Positions 1 to 11,537 of a DNA stretch of 64,000 bases are shown piece after piece. Made by a program: the position numbers and the translations under genes. Within the stretch, counting starts at the first letter, position 1, and each line of letters starts with the position of its first letter. The stretch comes from Hordeum vulgare subsp. vulgare. Its lineage: Eukaryota; Streptophyta; Magnoliopsida; Poales; Poaceae. Below the pieces are notes generated by a model that saw only the letters and a list, made by a program, of their open reading frames with translations, made no database searches and had not been told where the DNA came from. The stretch lies in assembly GCF_904849725.1 (NCBI RefSeq), contig NC_058521.1:346254638-346318637 (forward strand). The letters run 5' to 3'.

Positions 1-2633
1 GGACCAGCACCATCAGCACTGGCCCTCCCTGTATTATGTTGAGTTACTCCTAGGGTAGCGCTAACTCCCTATGTTTTTCAGTATTAACAGAATTATTATG
101 TTGGGCAAATATAGAACCAATGTTGGGCCTTGCCAGACGAGCTTTATCCTGAAACTAGAATCTAGGGGGTCCCGATAACAACCCCAAGCATGTTAGGAGC
201 GCTCATTATGGAACATAACACGAGTAGCCGAAACTAAGAGGGCAAAGGTGGAACAAAACACCACGCTAGAAAGGCCGAGCCTTCCACCTTTTACCAAGTA
301 TATAGGTGCATTAAATTATTTTACAATAATATGGTGATATAACAAGGAACCCATGTTATCACATGGAAGCAACTTCACCTGGAACTAGCAATGCTAACAC
401 ATGGTTAAGCAAGCGGTAACATAGCCAATCAGTGGTTCGCTAGGTTGTGATCAGGTTGAAGGTTTTCATGGAAATGTTGAGTGGCTGATATTTAACAGGT
501 GGTAGGCAACGAGACATAGCGATAGAAACGAAACAACTAGCATGGCAATGATAGTAATGGTATTTAGGGAAATGGTCATCTTGCCTGAGATCCCACTTGG
601 AAGAAGAATGACTCCGTGAAGCAGACGAACCGACGTAGTTGAACGGGTCCTCACAATCCGACACGCATGCGGAACTCTATCGAAAAGAAGCAAAACAGAA
701 ACAAGAATCAACACACGATATTCACCACGTGATGCATAACACAAATTATGCATGAGCGGATTCATTTATGCACGGTATGACATGGCATTTCACACAATCA
801 ATCACTACACATTAAGTGAAGTTCAATATGCAACGAGTTGCATATAGACGAAACTACACCATTAATTATTTTAGTTCACTTCCGGTTATTTACACGACAC
901 TATTAAATGTTGGTTAAACATGACAGGAGGTGAAGCGTAATTCAATTACCTATCTAGGCATTTTAAATGAGGTCGGAAACGACATATAGCATCTCAGAAA
1001 TGACCCCACACATTAATTTAGAATTATGTCCAGATCTGAACTAACATGTTTTAATATTTGTTAAACAGCAAAATAAATAGGTTCACGTGATTCTGCGCAT
1101 CGTTCCAATCAATTTACACGTAGAGAACATCTCCAACGGAGCTACGGATTAAAAGATACGAACACTGCAAGATATGATGGCATGAATGTAATATGTATGC
1201 AATGACAGTTGCAAGCATCCCAAAACATACAAACAGCAAGATAATATGAATATACACGAGATTCTAATCAAGTTTCATATAGGACACGATCAAAACGGAG
1301 CAACGGTTCAACAAATACAAGCTAGACAAGAAATAGTCATAATCTCCCAAAAACAGCAACATGGCAATTTCTACACCCCAAAACAACAAGCTACATAAAT
1401 CCAAAATGCTCATGCAAGACATGAGTCAGTAGTGGTCAAGATGCACTATAACACCCGACTAAATACAACTAGCATGGAAGCATGGATCACTAGGAAAATA
1501 ACTAACAAAATGGCATCTCACACATAGTTTCAGACTTAGAGAAAATCACACTTTGACAGTGTAGTTTTTCAATCTGAAGGCATATTGACAGCAACAAGAC
1601 TATATTCTACAGGGCGCCGAATCACATGAAAATTTACTGAATGCTAGATAATCTTAAGGACTACAAATAACTCCATTGCACCAACCTCAAAGGAGTTGTA
1701 GATCACTAGCAAAACTCACGGCAAGACAACAACAAAATATAACAGATTTCAGACTTTGAAATATTTCAGCATATCTAAATCAACACTATTTCCTAGCGTG
1801 TTGGCAACAAGCAAACAACACCTAAACATGGATTTCTATTGCAACCAAAATTACCAAGGGCTAGCATACATATCCAAGGGCATATATCTAGTTGACAACT
1901 CATTCATATCATGCACGAAATAATTCACACAAAATAAACAAAAGGGAAACATGACAAAATATCATGCGCACTAACTTGCTCGGAAGGCAAAACAAAATGT
2001 ACAGTTAAATTATATGGATTTTTCTACCCCAAAAACATATATAATATGTGGGGTTCGAAAAATAAACTAGCGCCACACATATATGCGAGAATATGTCCTA
2101 AACACGACATAGCGAACTAATGATGCCACCTACATGCAAAAATTCAAACAACTACTCTAAAATACATGGCAAAGGGTCCTGAACAACATGAACATGTTAT
2201 CTATGGTATTTGAACAATCCGAACACGCACAAAAATATCTACGGAATATCTAACATATTAGAACAACACACAAGACTAGGAAAACAGCGGGTCAAACCAC
2301 TCCAAACATGCATGCAAGTTGAAAAAAATTATTGTACGCAAAAAACTACACGAGTTACATATATAATACATTGCGATCCGATGCACGGTTAATTATCTAC
2401 GGGCGTTTGAAATATCTACAACTTCCTCAAATTAATAAATCCGAAAACCTAAAAAAAACTAATGGGCTGAACTCTAATGGTCCTAAACAGGGGCAACTTA
2501 AATAAAGGACGCCGGGGGCGGGAGATAGCAGCGGCACGCTCAACTTGCAGGCTTGGCCCGGTCGGTGGCGAAGATCTGGCGAGGCTGGCTCGGGATTGGG
2601 GAATAGGACAGACCTCCTAGATTTTAGGGTTGC

Positions 2634-2704
<71 letters not shown>

Positions 2705-3183
2705 GAGATATGATAGGATGGAGCTATCTCATCCCTTCAGTTGAAATCAAACGGTCGAGATTATTAGGTGAGGGAGTTCAATTGACAAACCAGTGATGGT
2801 TTAGGAAAAAATGGGGTTGATCCGGACCCAACGGTCACGACCAACCGGTTCGGGTTTCGGGAAGTTTTCGGACTAGGCTGCGTGTAAGGTCGGTGCACTT
2901 TGCAGAGGGACTAGGTGGGATTAGAGGGAAAATGGCAACCCGACGACAGAGTTTAACGATCTCGCGGGCGCGTGCCTGTGTGGTAGGTCTCAAACGGTCA
3001 ACGACAAAATAGAGAGAACCGGCAACTTATAACGGATGTAGTTTTGAAAATTGGCGGCAACGGAGTGCCGATGCAATGCAGATGATGCGCATAATGCAAT
3101 GATGAATGCAACTACCAAATAAATCACACGACGCAATAGAATAAAAGGGGAATATTTTGGAGCGTCGGTCTCGGGCTGTCACA
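1..3183 (-). mobile_element. Long LTR of a Gypsy-type retrotransposon, minus orientation, cut by the window edge
   Basis: Read on the minus strand, the segment begins at 3183 with TGTGACAGCCCGAGACCGAC, a start I associate with long Gypsy LTRs of Triticeae. The remaining ~3.1 kb is AT-rich and non-coding, as expected of such LTRs, and contains an AT microsatellite. The other LTR end, any internal coding region and the matching TSD would lie left of the window, so the element cannot be classified further. Short minus-strand ORFs at 440-765 have no recognisable domain. The terminus is seen; assigning the whole stretch to one LTR is inference from memory of similar repeats. Confidence 0.45.
2637..2701. 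repeat. (AT)n microsatellite
   Basis: About 32 uninterrupted AT dinucleotides lie inside the long LTR. The 83-aa ORF crossing it (2545-2796) contains a poly-Tyr-Ile stretch that is only the translation of this repeat. Length variation between individuals is likely at such a site. Confidence 0.97.
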
Positions 3184-4130
3184 CTCTCGTTCGGGGTAGT
3201 ACAATATACTAGGGATCGTTTTAACTCGGTCGGTCCAAAAGTCCACCTGACGGCCCGATCATTACGGGAGCGTCCGCCCGCCTCGCATCACATACCACGG
3301 GGGTCCACCCCTTTGACGAGTGACTGTCGGGTCTGGAGGCTGTTGGCCCTTGGAGCCCTCCGGTGGCACGAGCTAGGAAAATAAGCTGAAACACACGGTA
3401 GTTTAACCAGGTTATGGCAACCTCGCAGTGTAAATCCCTACTCCTGCTTGTGGTGGGATTGCTTGAGGTTAAAAAAAAGTACAACAGTGGCTTGTTCCCG
3501 AGCCGGAGGATAAGGTTTTGTCCCCTTCTATGGAGGCCGGGCCACTTCTATATACTGTCCTTGGTCCTCTTCCCCGCAAACATTGGTGGGGAGGGTTGCC
3601 ACAACGGCCATTTTTGAAAGGGTACAGGAGTGCAGTACGCCCTAACAAAGGTGGTCTTCGCTTGTAAAAGCTTCTCTTCATGACGCGCTGGTGGGCTCGG
3701 GGATGACCTCTGTGCTGCGGAGCTTCCGGCTTTAGTCTCCTTGCAACGAACAGGAAACCTTTGGGAGTCGCTTCAGCAGGACGCGAGCTGTCCTAGCTTA
3801 CTAAGAACAGAAGGGGACACCCTCCCCATACGAGACCGCTGGCACCACTCCTGCTTCACCTGCACAACCTTCCTTATCCACATCAAGTAGCTGGGTCATG
3901 GGACCCTGCCAAGTCACCCTTGACAGGCCCGTTCCACGAGGGCCTCAGGGGAAACCCCGCGAGAGACATCGTCCCGAAGCCCTTGGCAACGATCTTCAAC
4001 CGCTTGCCTCGGAAGGCAAGGGCCCTTGCGAGGGTCCTCCTTGACGGGCTCGTCGATGGGCTGAACCAGGCTTATCCTGCCGCGTCGCTCCTGGGGGCGC
4101 ATGTCGACGGGACTGGGTACTCCTAGTCCC
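3184..4130. other. Unclassified repeat debris, possibly an LTR fragment
   Basis: The sequence is GC-richer than the preceding LTR and has no domain-bearing ORF. The phrase around 3405-3470 (a grass-LTR-like 'accaggttatggcaacc' followed by 'ccctactcctgc') resembles the R/U5 part of several Triticeae Gypsy LTRs. I could not find paired ends or a TSD. Overlapping small ORFs on both strands (3157-3681, 3914-4126) look like chance frames. Confidence 0.25.
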
Positions 4131-5399
4131 AGGGGATCGACAGAATACTAACCACTAATAATATAAATATCAATTGGAAATCATCATGCAAAATGTACGT
4201 ATCACACACCATGTGGCGGCTATGAGCGCCAACTCTCTTAGTTGGCGTGTGAAGCGCCAACTAGGAGCTCCCCGCTTATCTCTCTTGGTTGTGTCTGTTC
4301 ACGAAACGTCTCTGGTTTCTTTCTTCTTCCTTTTTCCACAACCGATCAATGGAGAGGCGAAAAGTACAGGTCGACAAGCCCTGGTCCCAAGAAAAATCAG
4401 TAAATGTCCCCATGCCTTTCCTTCCCGAGATTGCCCCAGGCCGCCCGAGCCCAACCGACCGACCCGAGTTTACCTTCACTGATGTTTGCGCATGGGAGCC
4501 ATGTCGCTTGCTTCTCCCTCGTTATCCTCATCCACGCGCCATGATGGTGCTCGAGTACTCTGAGGGCGTCCTTGGGACCCAGCCACCGTCTTCGGCGGCA
4601 GGCCACCGTGGGAAGGTTGTCGTTGGGCTGACGGGAGGCATCGATGCGGTCCGCCAAGCTGGAAGATGAACCTATCACTAGAGCGGAGATGAAGGGTGGA
4701 CATCCCACACACAAGGAGGCGATGACAGTGATGGGAGACAAGCTTAGCAGGGGTGACAGAAGAAGGAGGGGGGACTTCCCCTACGAGTGATATGACGAGT
4801 AGTATCGGGCAAGGTGGGTTTAGCATGTGCTTCCTTTCTTTCTTCTCTGTTCTCCCTCAATGATAGTAGTGATGTGTTTGCACCATCCCCTCCTTCCGAG
4901 TCGACTAACACACACTTCTACGGTGCCAACGTTTGTGTCATCGGTGCCCAATGTTCATGCTCTATTCCGCGAAGGCGACCATTTCCACTAAGTTCACCTC
5001 ACTCTAACACGGCGTAGTTGGAGAACTCTATGTACAACTCCACTGACTTCTCTGGCTACACATTAGTTAGGAGTTGGTTGAAGCCAGCGGCGTCGAAGCT
5101 ATAGACGATGGGGTGCATTTGGTACTCCCTCTGTCTTGGTGCATTAGACTAACCATAGTGGGAGTAACTTCATTAGTAACCACGTCCACCTCCTCCACCG
5201 CAAGTCCTCCGTCTCCCCTCCTTCACTGCCGCTGTCGTTGGCGCTTGCGGCAAGGCTTGGCCCGAGTGACACTAGCGGTGGAGGCCCCTGTCCATCCCCT
5301 CTCGAGCGCATCCCGGGGGGTGTCCCTAGGCGGCACCGGTCCAGCATGGTGACGGGTAGACCTCACGGCGTAGAGGAGACCTCCTAGGCGGCATGTTGG
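4131..5399. other. Unassigned intergenic sequence
   Basis: No recognisable gene or element was found. A CT-rich tract (4310-4340) precedes an ATG at 4349 with an acceptable plant start context, opening a frame that ends near 4669, but the product has no known domain and the frame overlaps equally long ORFs on the other strand. Near 5120 a 'ctccctctgt' motif resembles the tip of a Stowaway MITE, but no partner terminus was found. A gene fragment carried by a transposon cannot be excluded. Confidence 0.3.
4227..4262. repeat. Short hairpin with a repeated CGCCAACT arm
   Basis: CGCCAACT (4227-4234) and AGTTGGCG (4240-4247) form a perfect 8-bp stem around a 5-nt loop. CGCCAACT recurs at 4255-4262, so either flanking copy could pair with the central AGTTGGCG. 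No T-run follows, and no function can be assigned. Confidence 0.6.
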
Positions 5400-6310
5400 G
5401 GTGGCACGGCAGCACGGACTGCTGTCACCCGGTCGACCCGGATCTGGGCCCTTCGGGCTCCATTTGGGTCTAGGCGGGCCGATGGCAGGGCATGATAACG
5501 ACATGGCTCTCGGGAGGCACAGGAAGGGCATCGGTGTGGTGGAGGGTGGCGGCGCTAGCGTTGTTGGTGTTGCAACATAGTGGCCGACTGCTTTATTAGC
5601 CCGATCTAGGCCTGGCTAGGCCCGGGTGTCCTGGTACGCCCCGGTTGCCACGTTTGGACGGTGACTCCGACAGCGCTGGAGGCACATGCATCGTTTGCGC
5701 TGGCGGTGGAGGTGCTTCCCTCCCGTGCGGATCCCGTGATGCCCTTTCTCCTTGGCACCGCCTCTCTTTGTTCTCTTGGCGTCGTGTTGGCGTTCTCAGC
5801 AAGGCTGCGTATATGATTTCAAAACCGTGGTAGTGCATGTTGGTCGGTGGAAGGCTGACTGGGTGGCGCCGGATCAGGTGGGTAGTGGTGTTTGGGTTGC
5901 GGGAGAAATCCCTGTCGGATCTTCCGGCACCGACGCGGTGACGCCGTGGATGCCACCATCCTTCTTAAAGGGTGTTGGTGGTACCCATTCCCCACTACCC
6001 TCCACATGTCGGGGGAAACTCAAGGACATGTTCGGGCAGCATCGTTGTCGGCATCACTTTGCTTCTTGAGGGTGCTGCTTGGTACGCGCGACCCAGAGCC
6101 TTGCGGTGTGGTGGGTCAAATTTAGAGGGCGCAACGGTGGAGGATCATCCGTCCTTTGCCGAGATGCCATTATTGGCATTTCTTTCTTCTTCTTTTTTAT
6201 TCTTTTAATCCTGATGTGTTGTTCTCCCTAGCAAAAGCTATCTATTCAGCGTGGTTTGCTTTATAAAATAAGGCGAAGGAAAACCCTTTTTCGGAAGGTC
6301 TTTATTTTGA
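5400..6310 (+). mobile_element. Possible 3' end of a degenerate LINE
   Basis: A GC-rich stretch ends at 6240-6300 in a motif (a 'ttataaaataaggcgaagg' block followed by 'cctttttcgg') that resembles 3' tails I recall for grass LINEs. No reverse transcriptase motif is recognisable upstream; overlapping ORFs of 62-105 codons in several frames show nothing conserved. A 5'-truncated LINE or a processed fragment would fit, but the call rests on the tail alone. Confidence 0.25.
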
Positions 6311-7439
6311 GGTAACGTGAGGGCAACAACCTAGTCCATTTATTGTGTTCGGCCTGCAAGCGAACCGCCAATCCTCTTACATTTTTCTTGCATTACTAAT
6401 TGCTTTGGCCGATGGAATAAATTTGGTGGTGTGAATCAAAGCGTTGTCTTAGCTAGTGGAGTAGTAGCTGGGAGAATAGAGGTTTCTCTGTAACATGGTT
6501 AATATGTCTTACTCCCAGCGTTCTCTTAGCTAGTGGAGTATAAAACACAAAAGTATAGTATTTTGTGGATGGGGGAGTAGAGTTCTAACTCAGCAAATTT
6601 GTTTATTTGACAATGATTTAACGAAGAAAGTGATGAATTAGGTAACATAGCTAGTTACTTATTCTTTGGGCAACATCACACAAACCAAGACAACATGAAT
6701 CTACAACATAATTAATAGTAAAGTGTTACATGACGCTACATATACATTAGTCCTCACTATAATGGTAGTAACTTATACTAGTAAATATGCATGTTACACT
6801 ATGTTACTTCCACTATAAATAGTCTTAGGCATATTAGAAGGTGCAGCACAACCGAAGTGCAAAGCGAGTGAGCGAAGGAAATATCCAAACCATGAAAATA
6901 GCCACTCATATATTATGCCAGTTTATCCCAGAATCCTTGCTAAAAGACCTTGCCAAGCACACCAATTAATTGCCTGATCCTTTGCTTCCTCGATGAGTTG
7001 TGCATGCACGTAGTAGTGCCCATGCAGTTCTATTCACCTTTTTTCTATGCTAAGATTATCCAACGAGCAACAAGCAAAAAGTGATTGCATTGGCCTAGCC
7101 ACATGTAGCCAACAACGGAGTCATCAATTGCTATATACATCGCCTCGTTAAAGACCAATGAGAGGCAGGAAGCGAAACAAGCAAACAATTTGGATGGCGC
7201 GACTTAGTTTTAGGAAAATCTGATCTATATTAGGTGTCTAATGAACAGAGACGGAGGGGTACTTTGTCCTCTGTTCCATTGTGTTAATCAATTTGATTTT
7301 ACATAAAGATCGTTTCTTTGTAGGAGGGATGAGGAACAACATGGGAACAACGAGGATGCGACCTGTTGTTGTTGTGGATTTGGAGGTAGATTTTGATTTG
7401 GATGGTGAGTGTACTCCCAATCTTGAGTAGTAATACTAT
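6311..7439. other. Non-coding AT-rich spacer
   Basis: No domain-bearing ORF, RNA gene or clear element boundary was seen. The segment includes a MITE-like block (6655-6830, listed separately) and two copies of a short phrase 'cttagctagtggagta' near 6448 and 6526, the second in a block resembling a rearranged duplicate. The 60-aa minus ORF at 7238-7420 is low-complexity Ser/Thr/Lys. Confidence 0.4.
6655..6830. mobile_element. Possible degenerate MITE
   Basis: The block contains phrases typical of small grass MITEs: 'caacatcacaca' near its left end, and 'gtaacttatactagtaaata', 'tgcatgttac' and 'actatgttac' near its right end. The last part folds imperfectly on itself. I could not define matching terminal inverted repeats or a TSD, so family and limits are uncertain. 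Confidence 0.25.
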
Positions 7440-7780
7440 GTTTGTAAATCATGGGTTATTAGTTACTACAAAATATTGGTGAGTATTTTTTGTGTACATG
7501 TACTTGATAGTCTAGGATTTATAATCCATCTCCTACCTTATCTCTAGGAGAGTCTGTTTGTCCTTTAAATCTGTATTTCTATATATACTCGATCATGAGG
7601 CTTAATACAATATCCACCACATTACGTCAATCTCTATATTGGTTTTAACATGCTATCAGCCTAACCGATTAACCCTAGCCACCGCCGCAGCTTCCGCTCC
7701 GCACCGCCCCATGGCGGTCGGTCTTCATGACCGCAGGCGGGTCCGCGCCGTCCATACCTAGTGTTCGTCTGCCGATCCAG
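7440..7780 (+). mobile_element. Remnant of a Copia-type 5' LTR with primer-binding site
   Basis: The sequence around 7500-7650 has the layout of an LTR 3' part: a TATA-like 'ctatatatac' near 7580, 'taatacaat', then an end at 'ttttaaca' (7650). It is followed at once by 'tgctatcag', a degenerate copy of the tRNA-iMet primer-binding site TGGTATCAGAGC. The next ~120 bp ('ctaaccgattaaccctagcc', GC-rich) match the usual start of a Copia internal region. Nothing further of the element remains: CACTA-type tandem repeats begin at about 7781, so a deletion or insertion junction lies there. The left LTR limit is a guess. Confidence 0.4.
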
Positions 7781-7798
7781 TTGATATGCTGTTCTTTT

Positions 7799-8855
7799 GG
7801 TATTTCTCGTGCATTTACTTATTTGTTTTTGAGCTAGTTGACCCTGAAATTGAAAAGCACTACAAAAGAACTCTCAAAACGTTGAAATTCTAGCATGATA
7901 TTATCATTTCACCCACATAGCATGTGCTAAAAAGTTGAGAGGGTTACGACAAAAACTGGATGCACTTCGTGTACAAAACGGACAATCTCTCTCGGTGTAT
8001 CAGGGTTTCGAACAAGAACTCATCTGTTACAAAGGAATTTCATTTTTTTGAACTTATTTGAACTCCTTACTTTTGTGTGTTTAAAATGCACCATTCAAAG
8101 GCACATCACAAATTTTCAACAAGTTCCGACTTCATTTGGTATTTTTCGTGCATTTACTTTTTCTTTGAGCTAGTTGACCCCGACATTGAAAAGCACCACA
8201 AATGAACTCTGAAAATATTGAGAGTTGGCATGGTATCATCATTTCACCCACATAGCATGTGCTAAAAAGTTGAGAGGGTTACGAAAAAAACTGGATGCAC
8301 TTCGTGTACAAAACGGAAAATCTCTCTCGAAGTATGATGGTTTCGAACGAGAACTCATCTGTTACAAAGGGATTTCATTTTTTTAACTTATTTGAACTCC
8401 ATACTTTTTGTGTGTTCAAAATGCACCATTCAAAGGCACATCACAAATTTTCAACAATTTCTGACTTCATTTGGTATTTTTTGTGCATTTACTTTTTTTT
8501 GAGCTAGTTGACCCTGAAATTGAAAAGCACTACAAATGCACTATGAAAAAGTTGAAAGTTGGCATCGTATCATCATTTCACCCACATCGCATGTGCTAAA
8601 AAGTTGAGAGGGTTACGACAAAAACTGGATACAGTTCGTGTACAAAACGGACAATCTCTCTCGAAGTATCACGGTTTCGAACGAGAACTCATCTGTTACA
8701 AAGGGATTTCATTTTTTGAACTTATTTGAACTCCATACTTTCTATGTGTTCAAAATGCACCATTCAAAGGCACCTCACAAATTTTCAACAATTTCTGACT
8801 TCATTTGATATTTTTCGTGCATTTACTTTTTTTTGAGCTAATTGACCCGGAAATT
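7799..8855. repeat. Tandem repeat, about 335-339 bp, three units plus a partial
   Basis: Units start at 7799, 8138, 8473 and 8807 (spacings 339, 335, 334 bp), each beginning with 'ggtattt..tcgtgcattta' or a close variant. Each contains 'gagctagttgacc', 'cacccacat', 'aagttgagagggttacga', 'ctcatctgttacaaa' and 'tcacaaattttcaacaa'. Copies differ by scattered substitutions and short poly-A/T indels. The fourth copy breaks off at about 8855, where the 146-bp array starts. No ORF is conserved between units. Confidence 0.93.
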
Positions 8856-10946
8856 GACCGTTGATGATGGTCGCTACTCTCATATATGATGGACACTTCC
8901 TCACCTGATTTTTCGACCGTCGATGATGGTCGCTACTCCTACTTCCCCTAGTGCATAAAAAATATCTAGCACAAGGAGAAGAAGGAGAAGCGACCCCCAC
9001 AACAACCGTCGGCATTCTTCTTCTCTCATATATGGTGGACACTTCCTCACCTGATTTTTCGACCATCGATGATGGTCGCTACTCCTACTTCCCCTAGTGC
9101 ATAACAAATATCTATCACAAGGATAAGAAGGAGAAGAGACCCCCACAACAACAGTCGGCATTCTTCTTCTCTCATATATGGTGGACACTCCCTCACCTAA
9201 TTTTTCGACCATCTATGATGGTCGCTACTCCTACTTCCCCTAGTGCATAACAAATATCTAGCATAAGGAGAAGAAGGAGAAGCGACCCCCACAATAACAG
9301 TCATCATTCTTCTTCTCTGATATATGGTGTACACTCCCTCACCTGATTTTTCGACCGTCGATGATGGTCGCTATTCCTTCTTCCCCTAGTGCATAACAAA
9401 TATCTAGCACAAGGAGAAGAAGGAAAAGCGAACCCCACAACAATAGTCGGCATTCTTCTTCTCTCATATATGGTGGACACTCCCTCACCTGATTTTTCGA
9501 CCGTCGATGATGGTCGATACTCCTTCTTCCCCTAGTGCATAAAAAATATCTAGCAGAAGGAGAAGAAGGAGAAGCGACCCCCACCACAACATTCGGTATT
9601 CTTCTTCTCTTATATATGGTGGACACTCCCTCACCTGATTTTTCGACCGTCGATGATGGTCACTACTCCTACTTCCCCTAGTGCATAACAAATATCTAGC
9701 ACAAGGATAAGAAGGAGAAACGACCCCCACCACATCAGTCGGCATTCATCTTCTCTCATATATGGTGGACACTCCCTCACCTAATTTTTCGACCATCGAT
9801 GATGGTCGCTACTCCTACTTCCCCTAGTGCATAACAAATATCTAGCATAAGGAGAGGAAGGAGAAGCGACCCCCACAACAACAGTCGTCATTCTTCTTGT
9901 CTCATATATGGTGTACACACCCTCACCTGATTTTTCGACCGTCAGTGATGGTCGCTATTCCTTCTTCCCCTAGTGCATAAAAAATATCTAGCACAAGGAG
10001 AAGAAGGAAAAGCGACCCCCACAACAACAGTCGGCATTCTTCTTCTCTCATATATGATGGACACTCCCTCACCTGATTTTTCGACCGTCGATGATGGTCC
10101 ATACTCCTTCTTCCCCTAGTGCATAAAAAATATCTAGCACAAGGAGAAGAAGGAGAAGCGACCCCCACAACAACATTCGGCATTCTTCTTCTCTTATATA
10201 TGGTGGACACTCCCTCACCTGATTTTTCGACCGTCCATGATGGTCGCTACTCCTTTTTCCCATAGTGCATAACAAATATCTAGCACAAGGAGAAGAAGGA
10301 GAAGCGACCCTCACAACAACAGTCGACATTCTTCTTCTCTCATATATGGTGGACACTCCCTCACCTGATTTTTCGACCGTCGATGATGGTCGCTATTCCT
10401 TCTTCCCCTTGTGCATAACAAATATTTAGCACAAGGAGAAGAAGGAAGAACGTCCCCCACAACAACAATCGGCATTCTTCTTCTCTCATATATGGTGGAC
10501 ACTCCCTCACTTGATTTTCGACCGTCGATGATGGTCGCTACTCCTTCTTCCCCTAGTGCATAACAAATCTCTAGGACAAGAAGAAGAAGGAGAAGCGACC
10601 CCCACAACAACAGTTGGCATTCTTCTTCTCTCATATATGGTGGACACTCCCCCACCTGAGTATTCATCCGTCGACGATGGTCGCTACCCCTACTTCCCCT
10701 AGTGCATAAAAAATATCTAGCACAAGGAGAAGAAGGAGAAGCGACCCCCACAACAACAGTCGGCATTCTTCGTCTCTCATATATGGTGGATACTCCCTCA
10801 CCTGATTTTTTGACCATCGATGATGGTCGCTACTCCTACTTCCCCTAGTGCATAAAAAATATCTAGCACAAGGAGAAGAAGGATAAGCGACCCCCACAAA
10901 AACAGTCGGCATTCTTCTTCTCTCATATATGGGGGATACTCCCTCA
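8856..10946. repeat. 146-bp tandem repeat array, about 14 units
   Basis: The anchor 'gaccgtcgatgatggtcg' (with variants) starts units at 8915, 9061, 9207, 9353, 9499, 9645, 9791, 9937, 10083, 10229, 10375, 10520, 10666 and 10812. Spacing is exactly 146 bp except for one 145-bp step caused by a single lost T. A deleted partial unit (59 bp) opens the array at 8856. Each unit carries a purine-rich 'aaggagaagaaggagaag' block and 'ctcatatatggtggacac'. Because 146 is not a multiple of 3, the open minus-strand frames of 86-168 aa change frame from unit to unit, so they are not a gene. The array probably lies inside the CACTA element. Confidence 0.97.
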
Positions 10947-11258
10947 CAAATCACTCTACTTCTAGAGGATTTGAAATGAGCTAAACTAGCAGTTACAGAT
11001 GAAAGGATGAAGTAGCTAACCTTTTAAAACACTTGTGCAGTTGATGCATGGACAAACCTAGACATATATTGAGGAAAATGGAGCTTGAAGGTCGAGCTTG
11101 GAGAGGAGAAATCTTAAGTAGTATGGCTCGGGCTTTTCATCGAACACCTCATGTGCATGAACTAGAGTGGCAAGAGCATGGCATGCATTGTCACACCTCA
11201 GCGCACAAAAACAGAGGAGAGGGTGGGCAGTGGCGAGGGTTTATATAGGCAACACTTC

Positions 11259-11496
11259 AGTCCCAGTTTTTATCTCAAACTGGGACTAATAGCCTACCCT
11301 TTAGTCCCGGTTCGTGCCACAAACCGGGACTAATGATCCGCGCCATGCCACGTGGGAGTAGTTGGATCTTTAGTCCCGGGTTTTCCCCGGACCGGGACTA
11401 ATGAGGTGAATCGAACAGGGACCAACGCCCCGGCATACCGAACCGGGACCAATGCCTGACATTGGTCCCGGTTTTGATTTGAACCGAGACTAATGG
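11259..11496. repeat. CACTA subterminal fold-back repeats
   Basis: At least four palindromic blocks can be read: 11259-11290 (agtcccagttt/aaactgggact), about 11301-11334 (ttagtcccggtt/aaccgggactaa), about 11370-11404 (tagtcccggg/cgggacta) and 11459-11496 (attggtcccggtt/aaccgagactaat). Such repeats bind the transposase in CACTA elements, and transcripts across them could fold into hairpins. Confidence 0.85.
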
Positions 11497-11510
11497 TGTT
11501 TCAGCCCTCG

Positions 11511-11537
11511 GCCAAAAGACCCTTTTTTCTACTAGTG
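11511..11537 (-). repeat. CACTA terminal inverted repeat (one end)
   Basis: The reverse complement starts CACTAGTAGAAAAAAGGGTC at 11537. CACTA ends normally occur as an inverted pair with a 3-bp TSD; no partner was found to the left within the window. Confidence 0.8.

Larger units (their letters stand above)
7781..11537. mobile_element. CACTA-type DNA transposon, one end present, no transposase
   Basis: The right terminus read inward on the minus strand is CACTAGTAGAAAAAAGGGTC, a classic En/Spm (CACTA) terminal inverted repeat. Next to it are fold-back subterminal repeats built on 'ttagtcccggtt/aaccgggactaa', the transposase-binding type of repeat in grass CACTA elements. Further inward lie two tandem arrays (listed separately). 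No transposase (TNP2-like) reading frame and no left terminus were found, so this is a truncated or non-autonomous element. The left limit is set at the Copia remnant and is uncertain, as is the assumption that both tandem arrays belong to it. The 3-bp TSD would be AGG (11538-11540). Confidence 0.5.

Noticed and set aside
4289..4669. 126-aa plus-strand ORF with a reasonable ATG context
   Set aside because: No domain, and it is overlapped by minus-strand ORFs of equal length. It is mentioned only within the unassigned region.
8785..10954. Overlapping minus-strand ORFs of 86-168 aa with Leu-rich segments
   Set aside because: They are translations of the 146-bp tandem repeat. The unit is not a multiple of three, so frames rotate from copy to copy, and there is no conserved start or domain outside the repeat.
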